From assembly GCF_900106535.1 (NCBI RefSeq), contig NZ_FNOH01000004.1, forward strand, positions 1-64,000: 64,000 nucleotides of DNA, written 5' to 3'. The notes under the pieces are model-generated. The model was not told where the DNA came from and did not search any database. It saw nothing but the letters and a program-made list of their open reading frames with translations. Below, one piece after another: positions 1 through 5,918 of this stretch (positions are counted from its first letter, which is position 1; each line of letters opens with the position of its first letter). Both the position numbers and the translations under genes were made by a program. Source of the DNA: Myxococcus xanthus (GTDB lineage Bacteria; Myxococcota; Myxococcia; Myxococcales; Myxococcaceae).

Positions 1-83
1 CTTCGCAGCGCGACCTGGCTGGCACCGTCTTAAGAAATTGACTGCGGTTTCCGCAATCTAGCTTCTTCTTGGGCTTGCTATTT

Positions 84-98
84 GGTTTTCAAAGAGCG
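84..98 (-). promoter_or_regulatory. boxA-like antitermination element in a probable rRNA leader
   Basis: Read on the minus strand this is CGCTCTTTGAAAACC, matching the boxA-type element (GCTCTTTGAAAAC) that precedes 16S rRNA in many bacteria. It lies downstream of four minus-strand promoters and is followed leftward by a short hairpin at 43-55 (TGCGG, 3-nt loop, CCGCA on the plus strand). I infer that the 16S rRNA gene begins just left of position 1. The rRNA itself is not in the window. Confidence 0.65.
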
Positions 99-182
99 AG
101 TCGCTTGTCCTGCCAGCGACTTCTTGCTACCATCTTCTTCGTTGCTGCCTCGCCGTCTTTTTTCTGCCCGGCGGGGTGTCAG

Positions 183-212
183 CTTCTATTTCAGTTCGGC
201 GTCTTCTGTCAA
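183..212 (-). promoter_or_regulatory. Promoter A of four tandem rRNA-type promoters
   Basis: Minus strand: -35 TTGACA at 212-207, an 18-nt spacer, and -10 TAGAAG at 188-183, with transcription leftward. This copy is nearest the boxA-like leader. The region after the -10 is GC-rich but less conserved than in copies B to D. Confidence 0.6.
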
Positions 213-296
213 GCTGCTGTTTTCGCCGTCCTGCTGGCTTCCGGAGTCTTCAGCGCCGCCCAGTGGCTTCCGCTGATTTCCTCCAGAGGGGCGCGG

Positions 297-326
297 CTTC
301 TACCGCTTGGCCGCCCTCCCTGTCAA
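297..326 (-). promoter_or_regulatory. Promoter B of four tandem rRNA-type promoters
   Basis: Minus strand: -35 TTGACA at 326-321, 18-nt spacer, -10 TAGAAG at 302-297, then the shared discriminator-like CCGCGCCCC. GC-rich discriminators are typical of stringently controlled rRNA promoters. Confidence 0.6.
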
Positions 327-391
327 CCGCTGCTTCGTTGACTCCCTCGACTCGTCCGCCCTTTCTTCCGGGCTTCTTCGTCGGGGCGCGG

Positions 392-419
392 CTTCTACCA
401 CCACCGCGTCTCCTGTCAA
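392..419 (-). promoter_or_regulatory. Promoter C of four tandem rRNA-type promoters
   Basis: Minus strand: -35 TTGACA at 419-414, 16-nt spacer, -10 TAGAAG at 397-392, then GCCGCGCCCC. Upstream is GTCAAC facing GTTGAC across a 7-nt gap, so the -35 sits in one arm of a small palindrome that is shared with copies B and D. Confidence 0.62.
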
Positions 420-513
420 CTCGCTGCGTTGACTGCCGTATTCCATATTGTCGTACTGACTCGCTCGAAGTGCCTTCCGCGCCAGTGCGCGGGCTTCTTT
501 GCGAGGGGCGCGG

Positions 514-541
514 CTTGTACCACCACCGCGTTTTCTGTCAA
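514..541 (-). promoter_or_regulatory. Promoter D (most upstream) of four tandem rRNA-type promoters
   Basis: Minus strand: -35 TTGACA at 541-536, 16-nt spacer, -10 TACAAG at 519-514, then GCCGCGCCCC. Upstream it has GTCAAC facing GTTGAC and an AT-richer block (GGAATAGGG) resembling the block upstream of copy C (GGAATACGG). Confidence 0.6.
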
Positions 542-559
542 CCGGCTATGTTGACCACC

Positions 560-985
560 CTATTCCGTATTCTGGTGGACGAAGGACGTTCGCTGCGACA
601 CGACACGCGGACCAGGCGCCCTCTCCGCACCTGCAGTGCAAGTTGGCGTGGACGCGGCGGCGAAGGGGTCCGCGCGGGGCTGAGCACCTTCTGGTGGCCA
701 CAGTCGCGGCCCTGCTGGCGGTGGGCGGCCTGCTCCGGCCGCGCACGGGGCGGTCGCGGTAGAAACGGACACTGCTGCTCCCCCGCCCAGCGCCCAGACG
801 CGGCACTACCGCTCTGAGCGCTTGGCATGGGTTCTAACGTGGAGCCTCTCGTTGGGCCACGGGGCTGAATGCGAGCAGGGGGCTTCACCGCACGACGAGC
901 CGGTTCATTCGTTTCCAGTTCATCCGGACGCGCTGTGCTGTGGAATAGTCCCCTGGAGTTGCCCCCCTCAAGTCCGACAGGAACA
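560..985. other. Stretch without a supported gene
   Basis: Between the most upstream rRNA-type promoter and the IS remnant I see no reading frame with recognisable protein character. The open frames here overlap on both strands and look like chance products of high GC. The left end of the insertion element may lie in this stretch, but I could not define a terminal inverted repeat. Confidence 0.5.
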
Positions 986-1251
986 GTGAGGCGGAAGAAG
1001 GAGGCCGTGCCCCGGTTGCGCAGGGGCGAGGAGCTCGACGCGCTGTCGCGGGAACTGGGCGTCACCGCGGTGGTGCTGAGCGAATGGCGGGAGAATTTCA
1101 TGGCCGGCGCTGAGGCCAACCTCAAGAGCCGGAGCCGACAGACGATGCGGTGCTGCAGCTGAAGGCCATGGTGGGCGAGTTGATGATGAAGAACGAGTTG
1201 CTCGCTGAGAAGGCCCGTCTCCTGGAGGGCAACGCGCCGGGTTTTCCCTGA
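986..1251 (+). pseudogene. Frameshifted OrfA of an IS3-type insertion sequence
   Basis: The first part, from a GTG at 986, reads as a helix-turn-helix OrfA (LRRGEELDALSRELGVTA, then LSEWRENFMAG). Near 1127-1142 the frame is lost, and the rest (DDAVLQLKAMVGELMMKNEL) continues in a different frame to a TGA at 1249-1251. This second part is the leucine-rich coiled region usual at the OrfA C terminus. The split shows an inactivating indel. The neighbour downstream is the matching broken OrfB. Confidence 0.75.
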
Positions 1252-1256
1252 AGGAA

Positions 1257-1990
1257 GTCGAGAGGATGAGCGCCTGCCTCTCGCCTTGCAGCGGCAAGCG
1301 GTAGGGGCTGGCGCTCATGACGGCCACCTGGCGCGTGCCCCGTGCCACGATGTCCCGGCGCCGTGCCCGCCTACGCACCGTGGCCACGCCTGCAGCTCGG
1401 CGCGGCCCCAAGACGGCGCTGACGGACGAGGCACTGCTGGAGGCCATCCGCGGCGTGCTGGCGGCGGCGCCCTTCCTGGGCGAGGGGCACCGCAAGGTGT
1501 GGGCTCGGCTGCGTGCCCAGGGCGTGCGCACCTCGAAGGCGCGCGGCCTGCGGCTCATGCACGAAGCGGGGCTGCTGGCACCAGGCCGCACCCGCCGGCT
1601 GCTGGGGCCGCACAACCACGACGGCTCGATTACCACCGACAGGCCCGATGTCATGTGGGCGCCGATGCCACCTGCACGGTGACGACGTTGGAAGGACAGG
1701 CAACCGTCTTCATCGCCGTCAACCATGGCACTGCCGAGTGCGTAGGCATCCACGCCGCCAAGGTGGGAAGCCGCTTCGAGGCTCTCGAGCCCATTCGGCA
1801 GGGCATCAAGGCGCGCTTCGGTCGCAAGGAGCAACTACCCTGGGCGCACGCCTTCGCCACCGTGGAGGAACTCCGGCTGGCCCTGCTGGAATGGGCCTAC
1901 CAGTACAACGAGCACTGGCTACTTGAGCGCCACGACTTCCTTTCGCCGAGTCAGGCCCGACGGGAGCTGAGGCTGAAGCAAGCGGCCTGA
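1257..1990 (+). pseudogene. Broken OrfB transposase (DDE type, IS3 family) with several lesions
   Basis: Remnant of an integrase-core transposase. Visible lesions: an in-frame TAG at 1302-1304 where the context suggests a TAC Tyr codon; a 1-nt frameshift near 1659, where the frame ending DVMWAPMPPAR must jump to resume at ADATCTVTTLEGQATVF; and an internal deletion, since the text goes straight from EPIRQGIKARFG to PWAHAFATVEELRLALLEWA. The central catalytic stretch that normally carries the second Asp (DHGSQY-type) and the catalytic Glu is missing. The last part (YNEHWLLERHDFLSPSQARR) is well kept and ends at TGA 1988-1990. The element cannot move on its own. I infer an old insertion between the rRNA promoter region and the tRNA-Leu terminator. 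Confidence 0.85.
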
Positions 1991-2050
1991 TGACGACCAA
2001 CCTGGTGTCTCAACAACCTGGTGCGGCACACCAGGAAGCCTGGCCTCAGA

Positions 2051-2087
2051 AACGAAAAAGGCCCCCGAGTCTTTCGACTCGGAGGCC
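2051..2087 (-). terminator. Rho-independent terminator after tRNA-Leu
   Basis: On the minus strand GGCCTCCGAGTC pairs with GACTCGGGGGCC across a GAAA loop (stem 2087-2060), and is followed by TTTTTCGTTT. This is a strong intrinsic terminator 11 nt downstream of the tRNA-Leu 3' end, closing the transcript. Confidence 0.92.
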
Positions 2088-2097
2088 TGATTCGGAG

Positions 2098-2179
2098 TGC
2101 CCAGGGCGGGATTCGAACCCGCACACCTTTCGGCGCCACCCCCTCAAGATGGTGTGTCTACCAGTTCCACCACCTGGGC
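2098..2179 (-). tRNA. tRNA-Leu (anticodon GAG)
   Basis: The minus strand folds as a class II tRNA. Acceptor arms are GCCCAGG (2179-2173) and CCTGGGC (2105-2099), with discriminator A. The D-arm region is TGGTGGAACTGGTAGACA. The anticodon stem is CCATC/GGTGG with loop TTGAGGG, giving anticodon GAG. A long variable arm follows, then a T-arm GCGGGTTCGAATCCCGC. The 3' CCA is not encoded. It lies about 100 bp after secG on the same strand and is followed by a terminator, so it may be processed from the glycolysis-secG transcript or have its own promoter. Confidence 0.95.
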
Positions 2180-2210
2180 GTTTGCTGCGGCGTCCATCTA
2201 CCGGAGCTTT

Positions 2211-2251
2211 CTGATTCACGCAACGACAATCTCAACCGCTGCGTGAATCAG
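2211..2251. repeat. Perfect 12-bp inverted repeat between secG and tRNA-Leu
   Basis: CTGATTCACGCA (2211-2222) and TGCGTGAATCAG (2240-2251) are exact reverse complements separated by 17 nt. There is no T-tract on either strand, so it is not a classical terminator. Possible roles are an RNA processing stem releasing the tRNA from the upstream mRNA, a 3' stabilising stem for secG, or a protein site. No function is shown. Confidence 0.7.
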
Positions 2252-2282
2252 ATTCTTCCTACGAACCACGTACCGCGAACGA

Positions 2283-2681
2283 CTACTGCGCCGGAGCCGG
2301 CTCACCCGTCGCCGGGTTGCCACCACCCTCGGCGGGCGGAGTCGACTGCTCGCCGCGCGGCTGCTCCATGCTGCCCGGAGCCGCGTCACCCGAGGTCGCC
2401 GGGGCCGACTGCGCCGGAGGCGAAGCCACCGAGCCACCCGCCGCCACCGAGGAGCGCAGCCCCACGAAGGACAGGCCGAGCGAGCTGAAGAAGAAGAGCG
2501 CGGCGAAGACGCCGGTCAGCTTGCTGAGGAACGTCACCGCACCCCGGCCGCCGAAGGCGCTCGTGGCGGCACCACCGCCCAGCGCGGAGCCCATACCGGC
2601 GTCCTTACCCGGCTGGAGCAGAATGACGAAGATCATGAACACGCACACCAGGACGTGCACGATCGTGACGAAGGTCAGCAT
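2283..2681 (-). CDS. secG: Preprotein translocase subunit SecG with long C-terminal tail
   Basis: SecG is a small partner of the SecYEG channel in the inner membrane that supports SecA-driven export. The N-terminal 75 residues show the family pattern: a first membrane helix (LTFVTIVHVLVCVFMIFVIL), the conserved LLQPGKDAGMGSALGGG linker, an FGGRGA motif, and a second helix rich in Phe and Leu. At 132 aa it is longer than many SecG proteins because of a C-terminal extension of about 50 residues rich in Pro, Ala, Gly and Ser, probably disordered. It follows tpiA on the same strand by about 95 bp. The order gap-pgk-tpiA-secG is a common bacterial arrangement. Confidence 0.93.
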   Translation of the reverse strand: MLTFVTIVHVLVCVFMIFVILLQPGKDAGMGSALGGGAATSAFGGRGAVTFLSKLTGVFAALFFFSSLGLSFVGLRSSVAAGGSVASPPAQSAPATSGDAAPGSMEQPRGEQSTPPAEGGGNPATGEPAPAQ

Positions 2682-2776
2682 GTGGACTCTTTCAGACGTT
2701 CCGTGAAAAGGAGGCGCACCCTACACCAAAGTGGTGATCGGGTGACAACATCTTCCGCCCGCCCCCAGGATCAACT

Positions 2777-3547
2777 CTAAGTGGCCGCCTTGACGATGGC
2801 CGCGAAGTCGCCCGCCTTCAGGCTCGCGCCCCCGACAAGCGCCCCGTCAACGTCCGGCTGGCCCAGCAATTCCGCGGCGTTGTCCGGCTTCACGCTGCCG
2901 CCGTACTGGATGCGCACCCGCCCGGCCGTCTCCCCGTCATACAGGCGCTCGACCAGCCCCCGGATCGCCGCGTGGACCTCCTGCGCCTGCGCCGCCGTGG
3001 CGTTGCGCCCCGTCCCAATGGCCCACACCGGCTCGTAGGCCAGCACGAAACCCGCCACCTCCTTGGCCCCGAAGCCCTCCAGCGCCCCGCGCACCTGACG
3101 CTCCACCACCGCCAGCGTCTGGTTCGCCTCGCGCTCGGCCAGTGTCTCGCCCACGCAGATGATGGGCGTCATCCCCGCCGCGCGGACCGCCTTCGCCCGC
3201 TTGTTCACCTGCTCGTCCGTGTCCCCGAAGAGCTGCCGGCGCTCGGAGTGCCCCACGATGACGTAGGCGCACCCCAGCTCGGCCAGCATCGGCGCGGAAA
3301 TCTCACCCGTGAAGGCGCCCGAGGACTCCCAGTGACAATTCTGCGCCGCCAGCGCCAGCGGCGCGCCTTCCAGCGCGACATGCAGCGGCTGCAGCGCCAC
3401 GAACGGCGGCGCCACCACCACCTCCACGGTGTCCCCCAGGGAAGCCACCTGCCCTCGCAGGTCGCGCACCAGGGCCAGCGCCTCCGGTACCGACTTGTTC
3501 ATCTTCCAGTTGCCAGCAACGATCTTCCGACGACGCGCGGTGGCCAT
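2777..3547 (-). CDS. tpiA: Triosephosphate isomerase
   Basis: Interconverts glyceraldehyde-3-phosphate and dihydroxyacetone phosphate in the cytoplasm. The 256-aa protein has the usual length and all catalytic landmarks: the N-terminal GNWKMNK with the substrate-binding Lys, the catalytic His in IVGHSERR, the catalytic Glu in [11 protein letters not shown], and the phosphate-binding [11 protein letters not shown] near the C terminus. The ATG at 3547 follows a GGGGGA ribosome-binding site. It is the third gene of a minus-strand operon, 39 bp after pgk. Confidence 0.97.
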
Positions 3548-3586
3548 GGTGTCCCCCAGGGGTGTGTGGTGTGTCGGACGCGGAGC

Positions 3587-4774
3587 CTACCGCGTCTCCA
3601 GCGCCTTGATGCCCGGCAAGTCGCGTCCTTCCAGGAATTCCAAGGACGCCCCTCCACCAGTGGACACATGGCTCATCTTGTCCGCGAAGCCCATCTGCTC
3701 CACGGCCGCCGCGCTGTCCCCGCCGCCGATGACGGTGGTGGCCTGCGTGTTGATGGCCATGGCCGCGGCGACGGAGCGAGTGCCCTCGGCGAACTTGGGG
3801 ACCTCGAACAGGCCCATGGGCCCGTTCCACACCACCGTCCTCGCATCGCGGATGTGCTGCGCGAAGATGGCGCGCGTCTTGGGACCGATGTCCAGGCCCA
3901 TCATGTCCGGCGGAATCGCGTTGTCCGGCGTCTCCGTGGCGGGGCTGTTCTCCGTGGGCTCGGTGCCCACGATGTGGTCCACCGGCAGGACCAGCTGCGT
4001 CTTGAACCGGTGCGCAGCCTCCAGCAGACGCGTGGCCAGCGACAGCTTGTCGCCCTCGACGCGGGACTTGCCCACCTCGACGCCCTGCGCCTTCAGGAAG
4101 GTGTACGCCATGGCGCCACCGACGAGCAGCGCGTCCACCTTGGGCAGCAGGCTCTCGATGACCTTGATTTTGTCGCTCACCTTCGAGCCACCCAGGATGG
4201 CCACGAAGGGCTTGTCCGGGTTCTTGAGCACCTTGCCCAGGTACTCGATTTCCTTCCGCATCAGGAAGCCGGCCGCCTTCTCCTTCACGAAGGGCACCAT
4301 GCCCGCGGTGGACGCGTGGGCGCGGTGGGCGGTGCCGAAGGCGTCGTTGACATAGACGTCCGCCAGCGCCGCCAGCTCGCGGGCGAACGTCTCGTCGTTG
4401 GCCTCCTCTTCCTTGTGGAAGCGGAGGTTCTCCAGGACGACCACCTGGCCGTCCTTGAGCTCCTTCACCTGCTTCTTCACGCCGTCACCGACGCAGTCGT
4501 CGGTGAGGATGACTTCGTGCTTGCCGCCGAGCAGCTCGGCGAGCCGCACGGCGACAGGCTCCAGCGACAGCTTCGGGTCCGGTCCCTTGGGGCGGCCGAG
4601 GTGGGAGGCCAGGATGACCTTCCCGCCCATTTCGAGCGCGCGCCGGATGGTGGGCATCGCCTCGCGGATGCGGGTGTCGTCGGTCACGCGCCGTCCTTCC
4701 ATCGGGACGTTGAAGTCCACGCGGATGAAGACGCGCTTCCCGGTCAGCTGCAGATCATCGATGTAACGGATCAT
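3587..4774 (-). CDS. pgk: Phosphoglycerate kinase
   Basis: Transfers phosphate from 1,3-bisphosphoglycerate to ADP in glycolysis. The 395-aa length is normal. Visible motifs include the N-terminal RVDFNVP, the HLGRPKG substrate-binding loop, FAILGGSKVSDKI, NGPMGLFE, and the C-terminal GGGDSAAAVEQ nucleotide-binding turn with STGGGASLEFLEG. A GGAAGGA ribosome site precedes the ATG at 4774. It lies 39 bp downstream of gap and directly upstream of tpiA, so the three enzymes are probably cotranscribed. Confidence 0.97.
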   Translation of the reverse strand: MIRYIDDLQLTGKRVFIRVDFNVPMEGRRVTDDTRIREAMPTIRRALEMGGKVILASHLGRPKGPDPKLSLEPVAVRLAELLGGKHEVILTDDCVGDGVKKQVKELKDGQVVVLENLRFHKEEEANDETFARELAALADVYVNDAFGTAHRAHASTAGMVPFVKEKAAGFLMRKEIEYLGKVLKNPDKPFVAILGGSKVSDKIKVIESLLPKVDALLVGGAMAYTFLKAQGVEVGKSRVEGDKLSLATRLLEAAHRFKTQLVLPVDHIVGTEPTENSPATETPDNAIPPDMMGLDIGPKTRAIFAQHIRDARTVVWNGPMGLFEVPKFAEGTRSVAAAMAINTQATTVIGGGDSAAAVEQMGFADKMSHVSTGGGASLEFLEGRDLPGIKALETR

Positions 4775-4813
4775 CTCGGTCCTTCCCTCTCGGTGCCCTG
4801 AACGCCCTTGGGA

Positions 4814-5824
4814 CTAGACGCCCTTGGAGACGAGGAACTTCGCCGTGTCCACCATGCGGTTGGAGAAGCCCCACTCGTTGTCGTACCAGGCCATGACCTT
4901 GAGCAGGTTGTCGCCCATCACGAAGCAGTTGGTGGAGTCGAAGATGGCCGAGTGCGGGTTGCCGTTGTAGTCCACCGACACCGTCTGCGCGTCGCTGAAC
5001 TCCAGCACGCCCTTGAGCGGGCCTTCGGCGGCCTTGCGGAAGGCCTCGATGACGGCCTCGGCGGTGACCTTCTTCTCGGTGTTCACCGTCAGGTCCACCA
5101 GGGACACGTTCGGGGTCGGCACGCGGACGGCCAGGCCGTGCATCTTGCCCTTGAGCTGCGGAATCACCTCACCAATGGCCTTCGCGGCGCCGGTGCTGGT
5201 GGGAATCATGGAGAGCGCGGCGGCGCGGGCGCGGCGCATGTCCTCGTGGGTGAGGTCCAGGATGCGCTGGTCGTTGGTGTAGCTGTGGACCGTGGTCATC
5301 AGGCCCTTCTCGATGCCGAAGTTGTCCACCAGCACCTTGGCGATGGGCGCCAGGCAGTTGGTGGTGCACGAGGCGTTCGAGATGACGTGGTGCTTGGCCG
5401 GGTCGTACTCGTTGTGGTTGATGCCGTAAGCGATGGTGATGTCCGGGCCCTTGGCCGGGGCGGAGATGATGACCTTCTTCGCGCCCGCCTTCAGGTGCTT
5501 CTCCGCCGCGTCGCGCGCGGTGAAGCGGCCGGTGCACTCCAGCACCACGTCCACGTTCAGGCTCTTCCAGGGCAGCGCCGTCGGGTCCTTCTCCGCGGTG
5601 ACGGTGATCTCCTTGCCGTCCACCACGATGCCCTTCTCCGTCGCCTTCACCTCACCCGGCCAGGTGCGGTGCACGGAGTCGTACTTGAACAGGTGCGCCA
5701 GCGCCGCGGGCTTGTCGAGGTCGTTGATGGCGACAATCTCGAGGTCTTCCTTGCGGCTGAGCACCGCGCGGAGGATGCAGCGACCGATGCGGCCAAAACC
5801 ATTGATGGCAATCCGGGTAGCCAT
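4814..5824 (-). CDS. gap: Glyceraldehyde-3-phosphate dehydrogenase, type I
   Basis: Oxidises glyceraldehyde-3-phosphate with NAD+ and phosphate. I place the start at the ATG at 5824 (MATRIAINGFGRIGR), which has AGGAG about 10 nt upstream. The longer frame to 5863 would run into an upstream palindrome and adds an unconserved leader. The protein is 336 aa, as usual for the family, with the NAD-binding GFGRIGR, the catalytic Cys in SNASCTTNCLAP, and the conserved WYDNEWGFSNRM near the C terminus. It heads the operon gap-pgk-tpiA-secG. Confidence 0.97.
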   Translation of the reverse strand: MATRIAINGFGRIGRCILRAVLSRKEDLEIVAINDLDKPAALAHLFKYDSVHRTWPGEVKATEKGIVVDGKEITVTAEKDPTALPWKSLNVDVVLECTGRFTARDAAEKHLKAGAKKVIISAPAKGPDITIAYGINHNEYDPAKHHVISNASCTTNCLAPIAKVLVDNFGIEKGLMTTVHSYTNDQRILDLTHEDMRRARAAALSMIPTSTGAAKAIGEVIPQLKGKMHGLAVRVPTPNVSLVDLTVNTEKKVTAEAVIEAFRKAAEGPLKGVLEFSDAQTVSVDYNGNPHSAIFDSTNCFVMGDNLLKVMAWYDNEWGFSNRMVDTAKFLVSKGV

Positions 5825-5844
5825 GTTCGTCGTCTCCTTGAGCA

Positions 5845-5863
5845 GTGGGTGCCAGGCACCCAC
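5845..5863 (-). promoter_or_regulatory. Perfect palindrome in the gap operon leader
   Basis: GTGGGTGCC, a central A, then GGCACCCAC, ending about 20 bp upstream of the gap start codon. It could be an operator for a glycolytic regulator, or in RNA a 7-bp hairpin (GTGGGTG/CACCCAC) just upstream of the ribosome-binding site. It may therefore control the whole gap-pgk-tpiA-secG operon. Function is inferred only from position. Confidence 0.5.
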
Positions 5864-5918
5864 GGGTCGTCACGTCAAAATCGAGGGCGGCCGACCGTAG
5901 GCATCGCGACCCGCCGAG

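Noticed and set aside
538-1834. Long minus-strand open frames across the rRNA upstream region and IS remnant
   Set aside because: No recognisable domains; they overlap better-supported promoters and transposase fragments on the other strand.
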